Below are positions 44,601 through 56,600 of a DNA stretch of 64,000 nt, one piece after another. The notes under the pieces were generated by a model. It was given only the letters and a program-made list of their open reading frames with translations, was not told where the DNA came from and did not search any database. Every line of letters starts with the position of its first letter. Positions within the stretch are counted from its first letter, which is position 1. Source of the DNA: Corallococcus coralloides DSM 2259. GTDB lineage: Bacteria > Myxococcota > Myxococcia > Myxococcales > Myxococcaceae. The stretch is taken from the NCBI RefSeq assembly GCF_000255295.1, contig NC_017030.1, positions 4,836,001-4,900,000 on the forward strand, written 5' to 3'. Both the position numbers and the translations under genes were made by a program.

Positions 44601-47600
44601 GCTGGGCGGCCACTCGCTGCTGGCGATGCAGTTGGTCTCCCGGCTGCGCACGGCCTTTGGCATCGAGGTCCCGCTGCGCTCGCTCTTCGAGCTGAGCACG
44701 GTGGCCTCGCTCGCGGCGTTCATCGACGGGAAGAAGCAGCAGGCGGAAGGCGCGAACCTGCCGCCGTTGAAGCGGGTGGTTCGTGAGGGCTCGCTGCCGC
44801 TGTCGTTCGCGCAGCAGCGCCTGTGGTTCCTGGACCGGCTGGAGCAGGGCAGCGCGCTCTACAACATCCCGGGCGCGGTGCGTCTGGAGGGTGCGCTGGA
44901 CGTGGAGGCCCTGCGCCTGACGCTCCAGGAGATCGTCGCGCGGCACGAGTCCCTGCGCACGACGTTCCGTGAGGAGAACGGCGAGGCAGTGCAGAGCATC
45001 CAGGCCGCGGGCCGGATGGACCTGCCCGTGGTGGACCTGTCGACCGTGGCCGAAGCGGAGACCCAGCGCCTGGTCAACGAGGAGGCCGTGCGTCCATTCG
45101 ATCTGGGCACGGGTCCGCTCTTCCGCGCTCAGTTGCTGAAGCTGGGCGAGGCGAAGCACGTGCTGCTGGTGACGATGCACCACATCGTCTCCGACGGTTG
45201 GTCCCTGGGCGTGCTCGTGCGTGAGATGGCCGCGCTCTACGAGGCGCACTCGCAGGGCCGCGCCATGCCCCTGCCGGAGCTGGCGGTGCAGTACGCGGAC
45301 TTCGCGCAGTGGCAGCGGGAGTGGCTGCTGGGCGGGGTGCTGGAGAAGCAGGTCGGCTACTGGAAGCAGCAGCTGGCTGGGGCTCCTGCGCTGCTGGAGC
45401 TGCAGACGGACTTCGCGCGTCCCGCGGTGCAGACGTACCGGGGCGCGACGGTGCCGGTGAAGCTGGGCGCGGACCTGAGCCGCACGCTGAACGCGCTGGC
45501 GAAGCAGGAAGGTGTCACGCCGTACCAGTTGCTCCTGGCCGCGTTCCAGGTGCTGCTGGCGCGCTACTCGGGCCAGGACGACATCTCGGTCGGTTCGCCC
45601 ATCGCGGGCCGGACGCAGGCGGAGACGGAAGGGCTCATCGGCTTCTTCGTCAACACGCTGGTGCTGCGCACGAAGCTGGCGGGCAACCCGACCTTCCAGC
45701 AGGTGCTCAAGCAGGTGCGTGAGACGACGCTGGGCGCGTACGCGCACCAGGACGTGCCGTTCGAGAGGCTGGTGGAGGAACTCCAGCCGCAGCGCAGCCT
45801 GAGCCACGCGCCGCTGTTCCAGGTGATGTTCGCGCTGCAGCAGGACGTGCTGCCGCACCTGAAGCTGTCGGGCATGGAGCTGTCGCCGTACGAGGTGGAG
45901 TCGAAGACGGCGAAGTTCGACCTGACGCTCTTCCTCACGGAAACCGCGGGCGGGCTGGAAGGCACGCTGGAGTACAACACCGACCTGTTCACGGCGGCGA
46001 CGGCGCAGCGGATGACGGAGCACCTGCGGGTGCTGCTGGAGTCCGTGGCGGTGCGGCCCATGGCGAAGGTGTCTGACCTCGCGCTGATGAGCGCGCAGGA
46101 GAAGCAGACGCTGCTGATGGACGTGTCGGGGACGGACCTGCCGGCCCCGGTGAGCGGGACGATGCAGGCGCTCTTCGAGGCGCAGGTTGCGCGCACGCCG
46201 GACGCGGCGGCCGTCTACTTCGACGGACAGGTGCTGACGTACGCGCAGTTGGAGGCGCAGGCGAACCAGCTGGCGCACCATCTGCGTGGCATGGGCGTGG
46301 GTCCGGACACGCTGGTGGGCGTGAGCCTGGAGCGTTCCGCGCGGATGGTGGTGGCGCTGCTGGGCGTGCTGAAGGCCGGTGGCGCGTACGTGCCGCTGGA
46401 TCCTGCGTACCCGCGTGACCGTCTGGGCTGGATGCTGGAGGACGCGCAGGCGCCGGTGGTGCTGACGCAGCAGAAGCTGCTGGGCGTGCTGCCCGAGCAC
46501 TCGGCGCGCAACGTGTTCCTGGATACCGATTGGGAGACCATCTCCAAGAACCCTGTTTCGCGCGTCGATCCGCGCACGGGCGTGAGGAACCTGGCGTACG
46601 TGCTGTACACGTCGGGCTCGACGGGCCGTCCCAAGGGCGTGGCCATCGAGCAGCGCAGCGTGGTGGCCTTCCTGCACTGGGCGACGGCGTTTTTCACGCC
46701 GCAGCAGCTGTCGGGCATGCTGGCGTCGACGTCGCTGAATTTCGACATCTCGGTGTTTGAAGTCTTCGCGCCGCTGAGCGTCGGTGGTGCCGTCATCGTC
46801 GCGGAGAACGCACTGGCGCTCCCGACGATGAAGGACGCGAGCCGGGTGACGCTGGTGAACACGGTGCCCTCCGCGATGGCGGAGTTGCTGCGCAGCGGGG
46901 GCGTGCCGGACTCGGTGCGGACGGTGAACCTCGCCGGTGAGCCGTTGCTGAACCGGCTGGCGCAGGCGGCGTACGGGCTGAAGAACGTGGAGGCCGTCTA
47001 CAACTTCTACGGCCCGACGGAAGACACGACGTATTCGACGTACTTGCGCGTGGAGAAGGGTGCTGCGCGGGAGCCGACGGTGGGCCGTCTCCTGACGGGC
47101 TCGCGGGGGTACGTGCTGGATGCATGGCTGCGTCCGGTGCCGCAGGGCGTGCCGGGCGAGCTGTACATCGCGGGTGCGGGCCTCTCGCGAGGGTACCTGG
47201 CCAAGCCGGCGCTGACGGCGGAGAAGTTCGTCCCCAATCCCTTCAGCCAGGAGCCCGGCGCGCGGATGTACCGCACGGGCGACCGCGTGCGCTGGTTGGC
47301 GAATGGCGAGCTGGAGTACTTCGGCCGCATCGACTTCCAGGTGAAGGTGCGCGGCTTCCGCATCGAGCTGGGTGAAGTGGAGTCGGTGCTGTCCACGCAG
47401 CCCGGCGTGCGCGAGTCCGTGGTGGTGGTGCGCGAAGACGTGCCCGGCGACAGGCGCCTGGTGGCGTACGTCGCGGGCGCGTCTCTGGACGTGGCGGAGC
47501 TGCGCAAGGGCCTGAAGGCGCGGCTGCCGGAGTACATGGTGCCGTCGGCGTTCGTGGTGCTGAACGCGCTGCCGCTCAATCCGAACGGGAAGGTGGACCG

Positions 47601-50600
47601 CAAGTCGCTGCCGGTGCCGGAGGCCCAGTCGTCGCAGGGCCAGTACGTGGCGCCGCGTACGGCAACGGAAGAGCAGGTGGCGACGCTCTTTGCGCAGTTG
47701 CTGCGCGTGGAGCGCGTGGGTGCGGAGGACTCGTTCTTCGAGCTGGGCGGACACTCGCTGCTGGCAATGCAGCTGGTCTCCCGGCTGCGCACGGCCTTCG
47801 GCGCCGAGGTCCCGCTGCGTTCGCTCTTCGAGCTGAGCACGGTGGCTTCGCTCGCGGCGTTCGTGGATACGGCCGTGTCAGGCCGTGATGCGTCCAAGGC
47901 CCCGGCGATCACGGCTCGGCCCCGGAGCGCCACGGAGTCACTGTCGTTCGCTCAGCAGCGTCTGTGGTTCCTGGACCAACTGGAGCAGGGCAGCGCCTTC
48001 TACAACGTGGCGGGCGGTGTGAAGCTGGAGGGTGCGCTGCATGTGGATGCCATGCGGCGGGCCTTGGAAGAGATCGTCCGCCGACATGAGTCGCTGCGCA
48101 CGACCTTCCGCGATGAGAACGGTCAGGCGGTGCAGGTCATCCACCCGGCGAAGGTCTTCGAACTGCCGGTGGTGGACGTCTCCGGGGCACAGGACACGGA
48201 AGCGCGGCGGCTGGCGGAGGAAGAGGCCACGCGCCCGTTCGACCTGGGCACGGGTCCGCTCTTCCGGGCCAAGCTGCTGAAGCTGGGTGAGGCGAAGCAC
48301 GTGCTGCTGGTGACGATGCACCACATCGTCTCCGACGGCTGGTCCATGGGGGTCCTCGTGCGCGAGGTCGCCGCGCTCTACGAGGCCCAGGTCCTCAAGC
48401 AGAAGTCGCCGCTGCCGGAGCTGGCGGTGCAGTACGCGGACTTCGCGCAGTGGCAGCGGGAGTGGCTGCTGGGCGGGGTGCTGGAGAAGCAGGTCGGCTA
48501 CTGGAAGCAGCAGCTGGCCGGAGCGCCCGCGGTGCTGGAGCTGCCGACGGACTTCGCGCGTCCCGCGGTGCAGACGTACCGGGGCGCGACGGTGCCGGTG
48601 AAGCTGGGTGCGGACCTGAGCCGCACGCTGAACGCGCTGGCGAAGCAGGAAGGCGTCACGCCGTACCAGCTGCTGCTGGCGGCGTTCCAGGTGCTGCTGT
48701 CGCGCTACTCGGGCCAGGACGACATCTCGGTGGGCTCGCCCATCGCGGGCCGGACGCAGGCGGAGACGGAAGGGCTCATCGGCTTCTTCGTCAACACGCT
48801 GGTGCTGCGCACGAAGCTGACGGGCAACCCGAGCTTCCAGCAGGTGCTCAAGCAGGTGCGCGAGACGACGCTGGGCGCGTACGCGCACCAGGACGTGCCG
48901 TTCGAGAAGCTGGTGGAGGAACTCCAGCCGCAGCGCAGCCTGAGCCACGCGCCGCTGTTCCAGGTGATGTTCGCGCTGCAGCAGGACGTGCTGCCGCACC
49001 TGAAGCTGTCGGGCGTGGAGCTGTCGCCGTACGAGGTGGACGCGAAGTCGGCGAAGTTCGACCTGACGCTGTCGCTGACGGAGACGGCGGGCGGATTCGA
49101 AGGAACGCTCGAGTACAACACCGACCTGTTCACGGCGGCGACGGCGCAGCGGATGACGGAGCACCTGCGGGTGCTGCTGGAGTCCGTGGCGGTGCGGCCC
49201 ATGGCGAAGCTGTCCCAGCTCGCGCTGATGGGCCCGCAGGAGCGTCACCAGGTGCTGGTGGCGTGGAACGACACGCGCGCCGACGTCACGGGTGACGTGA
49301 CGTTCCCGGTGCTCTTCGAGGCCCAGGTACGTCGCGCGCCGGACTCGCAGGCGCTGGTGTTCGAGGATGCCTCGCTGACGTACGCGCAGCTGGACGCGCG
49401 GGCGAACCAGCTGGCGCACCACCTGCGCACGCTGGGCGTCGGGCCCGAGGTGCGCGTGGCGCTCTGCGTGGAGCGTTCGCTGGAACTCGCGGTGGCGATG
49501 CTCGGCATCCAGAAGGCCGGTGGCGCCTTCGTGCCGTTGGATCCGTCCTACCCGCGTGAGCGCCTGTCCTTCATGCTGGAGGACAGCGGCGCGCCCGTAC
49601 TGGTGACGCAGTCGTCGCTGAGCCAGCAGCTGCCCGCCGACGGCCTGCGCGTGGTGCGCATGGACGTGGAGGCGGCGCACCTGCGGACGCTGCCGGAGAC
49701 TGCTCCGGCCTCCAGCGCCAACGCCGACACCCTGGCGTACGTCATCTACACGTCCGGCTCCACGGGCCGCCCCAAGGGCACGCTCCTGCCGCACCGTGGC
49801 CTCAACAACACGGCCCGGCAGGCCGCCGCGGCGAAGGGCCTGGGCACGGGCCGCCGCGCGCTGCAGTACGCGGCGTCCAGCTTCGACGCCAGCGTGTGGG
49901 AGGTGTTCAGCACGCTCGTGTCCGGGGCCACGCTGGTGCTCGCGCCCCGCGACCGGCTGCTGCCGGATGAGCCTCTGCGCACGCTGCTGAAGTCGCAGCG
50001 CATCAGCACCGTGACGCTGACGCCGTCGGTGCTCGCGCAGCTGAGCACGGACGGGCTGGATGGCCTGTCCACCATCGTCTCCGCCGGTGAGGCGCTGAGC
50101 GTGGAGATGGCTCGCAAGTGGGGGCAGGGCAGGACGCTGATCAACGCGTACGGCCCCACCGAGACCACGGTCTGCGCGACCCTCACGCACGGCGGCGTCC
50201 GGGCGGAGCGCCTGACCATCGGCAAGCCGCTGGCGAACGTGCAGGTGTACGTGCTGGATGCCCTGCACCACCCGGTGCCCGTGGGCGTCGCCGGCGAGCT
50301 GTACGTCGCGGGTGAAGGCCTGGCGCGCGGCTACCAGGGCCGGCCGGACATGACGGCCGAGAAGTTCGTCCCCAACCCGTTCAGCAACGAGCCCGGCGCG
50401 CGGCTGTACCGCACCGGCGACCGCGTGCGCTGGCTGGCCGAGGGCGAGCTCGAATACCTGGGCCGCATCGACCACCAGGTGAAGGTGCGCGGCTTCCGCA
50501 TCGAGCTGGGTGAAATCGAGGCCGTGCTGCTGCGCCACGCGGACGTGCGTGAGGCGGCGGTGGTGGTGCGCGAGGACGTCCCGGGCGACAAGCGGCTCGT

Positions 50601-53600
50601 CGGCTACGTCGTGCCGCAGCCGGGGCGGACGGTGGACGCGGCCTCGCTGCGCAAGCACCTGAAGGACGGCGTGCCGGAGTACATGGTGCCGTCGGCGTTC
50701 GTCGTCCTGGACGCGCTGCCGATGACGCCCGCCGGCAAGGTGGACCGCAAGGCCCTGCCAGCCCCCACGGGCGCGCTCACGCGTCCGGACGCCTACGTGG
50801 CCCCGCGCACGCCGACGGAAACGCGCGTGGCGGCCCTCTTCGCGCGCGTGCTCACCGTGGAGCGCGTGGGCGCGGAGGATTCGTTCTTCGAACTGGGCGG
50901 CCACTCGCTGATGGCCACCCAGCTGGTGTCGCGCCTGCGCGGCGAGTTCCAGGTGGAGCTACCCCTGCGCGCGCTCTTCGAGTCCCCGACGGTGGCCGCC
51001 CTGGCCGCCCGCGTGGACGAGGCCACCGGCGCCGAGCGGAAGTTCAAGACGCCGCCGCTCAAGCCCGCGTCGCGCGAGGGCTCGCTGCCGCTGTCGTTCG
51101 ACCAGGAGCGCCTCTGGCTCTTCGAGCAGCTCACGCCGGGCACGCCCATCTACAACGTGCCCAGCGCGGCGCGCCTGAGCGGCGACCTGGACGTCGAGGT
51201 GCTCCGCCGCGGCCTGGAGGAGATCGTCCGTCGCCACGAGGCGCTGCGCACCGTCTTCCATCAGGACGCGTCCGGTTCTCCCGTGCAGGTCGTCCTGCCG
51301 GCGAAGCCGTTCGTGCTGCCCGTGGTGGACCTGTCCTCGCTGCCCGCCGACAAGGCGGAGGCCGAGGCCCGGAAGCACCTGAACGCGGAGGCCGCTCGGC
51401 CCTTCGACCTGGTGCAGGGTCCGCTGCTGCGCGCCCAGCTCCTGAAGCTGAGCGCGCGCGAGCACGTGCTGTGCCTCGCCATGCACCACATCGTGGTGGA
51501 TGGCTGGGCCGTGGGCGTGTTCATGAACGAACTCCAGGCGCTCTACACCGCGTTCTCGCGCGGCGAGCCCTCGCCGCTGCCCGCGCTGCCCGTGCAGTAC
51601 GCGGACTACACGCTCTGGCACCGCCAGTGGCTGAGCGGTGACGTGCTGGAGCAGCAGATTGCCTGGTGGAAGAAGCAGCTCGCCGGAGCGCCCCGCATCG
51701 CGCTGCGCACGGACGCGCCGCGCCCCGCGGGTGATCGCTTCCACGGTGACAGCCGCCGCTTCCACCTGTCCCCGGACCTCACGTCCCGCATCGAAGCGCT
51801 GGGGCGAGGGGAGGGCGCCACGCTGTTCATGGTGCTGCTCGCCGCGTTCGACGCGCTCCTGCACCGCCGCACGGGCCAGGACGACATCGTCGTGGGCACG
51901 GACATCGCGAACCGCGCCCGCGAGGAGCTGGAGTCCCTGGTCGGCTTCTTCACCAACCAGCTCGTCCTGCGCACGCAGGTGTCCGGCGACCTGTCCTTCC
52001 GCGCGCTGCTGGACCGCGTGCGCAAGGGGACCCTGGATGCCTACGAGCACCAGGACCTGCCCTTCGGCACGCTGGTGCAGGCGCTCAAGCCGCCGCGCGA
52101 GCCGGGTGGCCAGCTCTTCAACGTGAAGTTCGTTCTGGAGAACGCGCCGCTGCCGCCGCTCCAGCTCCCCGGCCTGGAGCTGAGCCTCCTGGACGCGGAG
52201 ACGAACGGGACCGCGAAGTGGGACCTGCTCGTCGTCGTGTTCCCGTGGCAGGGCGGGCTCACCGTCACGGTGGAGCACAACACGGACGTGCTCGACCGCG
52301 CGTCGGTGGAGCGCCTGTTCGCCCACTTCGAGTCGCTGCTGCGCGCCGTCGTGGAGAACCCCGAGCACCGCATCGGCACGCTGCCGCTGCTCACGCAGGA
52401 TGAGCGCGGCACGCTCGCCGCGTGGAACGACCGCCCGCGGACGTACCCGCACGGCCAGCCCGTGTCGCGCGTCTTCGAGGCGCAGGCCGCCCGCGCCCCT
52501 GACGCGGTCGCCGTGAGCTTCGAAGGGGAGACGCTCACCGCCGGCCAGCTCAACGCGCGCGCCAACCAGCTCGCGCACCACCTGCGCGCCCTGGGCGTCA
52601 GGCCCGGCAAGCGCGTGGGCGTGTCCCTGGAGCGTTCGCTGGACCTCGTCGTGGCGGTGCTGGGCATCGCCAAGGCGGGCGGCGCGTACGTGCCGCTCGA
52701 CCCCAGCTTCCCCACCGAGCGCCTGTCGATGCTCATCGAGGACGCGGGCCTGTCCGCGCTCGTCAGCGTCTCCGCGATCGCGGACGAGCTGCCCGCGCAG
52801 TGGCTCCAGGTGGTCTGCCTGGATGACGACGCGGCCACGCTCGCGAAGCGTCCGGACACGAACCTCGACACCGCGCCCACGGGCGAGGACGAGCTGTACG
52901 TCCTCTACACCTCCGGCTCCACGGGCCGCCCCAAGGGCGTGTCCGTGCCCCACCGCGCCGTCGTGCGCCTGGTGTGCGGACCGGAGTGGGTGAGCCTGTC
53001 GTCGAAGGAGGTCTTCCTCCAGCTGGCGCCGCTCGCGTTCGACGCGTCCACCTTCGAGCTGTGGGGCGCGATGCTCAACGGCGCGAAGCTCGCCGTGTTC
53101 CCGCCGCGCGCGCCCACCCTGGACGAGCTGGGGGAGGTCATCACCCGCGAGGGCGTGAGCACGCTGTGGCTCACCGCGGGTCTGTTCCACCAGATGGTGG
53201 ACGGCAACCTGGACGGCCTGCGTCCCGTGCGCCAGCTGCTGGCCGGTGGTGACGTGCTGTCCCCCGCGCACGTGCTGCGCGTGATGGAGCAGCTGCCCGG
53301 CTGCCGCGTCATCAACGGCTACGGCCCCACGGAGAACACGACGTTCACCGCGTGCTACCCGGTGGAGGACGCGGGCGCGCTGGGCATCTCCGTGCCCATC
53401 GGCCGACCCATCAACGGCACGCGCGTGCACGTCCTCAACGCGTCCCTGGAGCCCGTGCCCCTGGGTGCCCCCGGTGAGCTGTTCGCGGGCGGCGACGGCC
53501 TGGCGCACGGCTACCTGAACCAGCCGGAGCTGACGGCGGAGAAGTTCATCCCGGATCCGTTCAGCACCGTGCCGGGCGCGCGGCTGTACCGCACCGGCGA

Positions 53601-56600
53601 CCAGGTCCGCTTCCGCGCGGACGGCTCGCTGGAGTTCCTGGGCCGCATCGACCAGCAGGTGAAGGTGCGCGGCTTCCGCATCGAGCCGGGCGAGATCGAG
53701 ACGGCGCTGCGTGGACACCCGTCCGTGCTCGACGTCACCGTGGCCGTGCAGGAGGTCGCGGGCGAGAAGGCCCTGGTGGCCTACGTCGTCACGGAGGAGG
53801 GCGCGGAGCCGCTGGGCGTGGACACGATGCGTTCGTTCCTCCACGACAAGCTGCCCGCGTACATGGTGCCCACGGCGCTGATGGAGCTGGACGCGATGCC
53901 GCTCACGCCCAACGGCAAGGTGGACCGTCGCGCCCTGCCCGTGCCCGGCAGCGAGCGTCCGCAGATGTCCACCGCGTACGCCGCTCCTCGCACCATGGAG
54001 GAGACCGCGCTGTGCGAGGTCTGGGCGGAGGTCCTGGGCGTGGAGCGCGTCGGTATCGACGACAGCTTCTACGACCTGGGTGGTGACTCCATCCGCAGCA
54101 TCCAGCTCATCGCGAAGCTGCGCGAGCGCGGGCTGGATCTGCCCATGGTGGAGCTGCTGCGTCAGCCCACCATCCGCGCGCTGGGGAACCTGGTGCACGC
54201 GGCCCCGTCGAAGGCCGCGGCGCAGGCCGTGCCGGGCTCGGAGCCCTTCAGCCTGCTGTCCGACGCGGACCGCGCGCGCCTGCCCGCGGACGTGGAGGAT
54301 GCGTACCCGGTGGCCGTGCTCCAGGCCGGCATGCTCTTCCAGAGCGAGCTGGACCAGGCGTCCGGCATGTACCACGACGCCACCAGCTACCACCTGGAGA
54401 TGGCGCTCGATGAGGCGAAGATGCGCCAGCTGCTGGCCGAGCTGGCCCGCCGCCACGCCATCCTGCGCACGTCGTTCGACCTCACCGGTTACGAGCAGCC
54501 GTTGCAGTTCGTGCACCGCGAGGCCCAGGTGCCGCTGGAGCTCCACGACGTGCGCCACGTGCCCGCCGCCGAGCAGGACGCGCTGTTGCGCAAGCTCGTG
54601 GAGGAGGACCGCTGCCGTCCGTTCGACTGGAGCCGCGCGCCGCTCTTGCGCTTCGCGATCTACCGGCGCACGGAGAAGACGCTCCAGTTCTCGCTCATCT
54701 TCCACCACGCCATCCTGGATGGTTGGAGCCTCGCGACGCTGCTGTCGGAGCTGTTCCGCGGCTACGTGAACCTGCTGCGCGGCACGCCGGCCCCGGAGGC
54801 GGCGCCGCTGGCCGTCACCTACCGCCAGTTCGTCGCGCTGGAGCACCAGTCGCTCACCTCCGGCGAGGGCGAGCAGTTCTGGAAGTCGCGCCTGTCGGAA
54901 GTGGACCGTCCTGCTCCCCGCGCGCCGCTGCCCGCGGGCCAGGAGCCGGTGCTGAGCATGCGGCAGGTGGATGTGCCCGCCGCGCTCCAGGACGGACTGC
55001 AGCGCGTGGCGCAGGCGGCCAACGTTCCGCTGAAGACCGTGCTGCTGGCGGCGCACCTGCGCGTGCGCGCGCTCATGGAGGGACAGCGCTCGGTGGTGAC
55101 GGGCGTGGTCTCCAACGGCCGTCCGGAGACGGCCGACAGTGAGCGCATGGTCGGCCTGTTCCTCAACAGCATCCCGTTCCCGGTGACGCTGGAGGACGGC
55201 TCGTGGCTGGACCTGGTGCGCCAGGTCTCGAAGGCGGACGGCGACATCTGGCCGCACCGCCGCTACCCCATGGGCCGGTTGCAGCAGCAGCTGGGGGGCC
55301 AGCGGCTGTTCGAGACCATCTTCAACTTCGTCCACTTCCACGTGGCCGGAGGCCTGTCGCAGCTCGAAGGCGTGCGCCTCTTGGAAGAGACGCCGTCCAC
55401 CGCGTGGATGGAGCTGCCGCTGAGCACGCTGTTCCTCCAGCGCCCGGACACCGGCGCGCTGATGCTCGTGCTGCGCACCAACGGCACGCAGCGCGACGCG
55501 GACCAGACGGAGGCGCTGGCGGGCTACTACTTCCGCGCCCTCGAAGCGATGGCCGCCAACCCGCACGCGCGTCACGAGCACGCGCGGCTGCTGCCGGACG
55601 CGGAGCGCCAGAAGCTGCTGGTGGAGTGGAACGCCACGGGCGCCCAGCCCGCGGGTGACACCTGCGTCCATGAGCGCTTCGCTGTCCACGCGGCCCGTAC
55701 GCCGGACGCCGTGGCGGTGGTCTGCGACGACGGCCAGCTCACCTACGGGGAGCTGAACCGCAGGGCCAACCAGCTCGCGCACTGGCTGCGCGCGCGCGGC
55801 GTGGGCCCGGATGCGCGCGTGGGCCTGCTCACCGAGCGCACCCCGGATGCCATCGTCGGCATGATGGGCATCCTCAAGGCCGGTGGCGCGTACGTGCCGC
55901 TGGATCCGTCGCATCCGCCGGAGCGCCTGCGCACGGTGCTGGAGGACGCGTCGGCCTCACTCGTGGTCACCCAGGCCTCGCTCGCCGCGCACGTGGCGGA
56001 CGCCTCCAGGGGACACGTGTGCCTGGACTCCGACGCCGCGCTGCTCTCGCGCGAGCGTGAGGACGACCCGAAGCGCCTGGGCGACGCGAGCTCCCTGGCC
56101 TACGTCATCTTCACGTCCGGCTCCACGGGCCGGCCCAAGGGCGTGGCCATCGAGCACCGTCAGCTCAACCACTACGTGGAGGGCGTGACGCTCCGGCTGG
56201 AGCTGCCCCCGGCGGCGAGCTTCGCGTCGGTGTCCACGCTGGCCGCGGACCTGGGCCACACCGCCGTCTTCCCGACGCTGAGCGGCGGCGGCACGCTGCA
56301 TCTCATCTCCCGCGACCGGGCGTCCGATCCGGCCGCGCTGGGCGACTACTTCCAGCGCCACGCGGTGGACTGCTTGAAGATCGTCCCCTCGCACCTGACG
56401 GCGCTCCTGTCGTCGCCGTCGCCCGAGCGCGTCCTGCCGCGCAAGCGGCTGGTGCTGGGTGGTGAGGCGTCCGATCCGGCGCTCGTGGCGCGCGTGCACG
56501 CGCTCGTGCCCGGGCTCGAAGTCTTCAACCACTACGGCCCCACCGAGACCACGGTCGGCGTGCTGACGTGGAAGGTGGAGCGGGGCACGCAGCTGTCCGC

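Larger units (their letters stand above)
41647..51090 (+). repeat. Long direct repeats between NRPS modules 1, 2 and 3
   Basis: The same C-domain opening recurs at 41,647, 44,800 and 47,941, so the units are 3,153, 3,141 and (to 51,091) 3,150 bases. Long exact matches exist at 3,141-base spacing: 107 bases between 45,271-45,377 and 48,412-48,518, and 65 bases between 43,240-43,304 and 46,381-46,445. These suggest recent duplication or gene conversion. Confidence 0.85.

Noticed and set aside
41000-51090. Frameshift or gene boundary between NRPS modules
   Set aside because: All domain motifs fall in one frame across the whole stretch, and no stop codon was found at the domain junctions inspected.
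54290-55630. Epimerisation domain in NRPS module 4
   Set aside because: It is followed by an A domain, has the condensation motif HHAILDG and no separate C domain follows, so it acts as the module 5 C domain. A dual E/C role was also considered, but no HHxxxxxGD motif is seen at its N-terminus.
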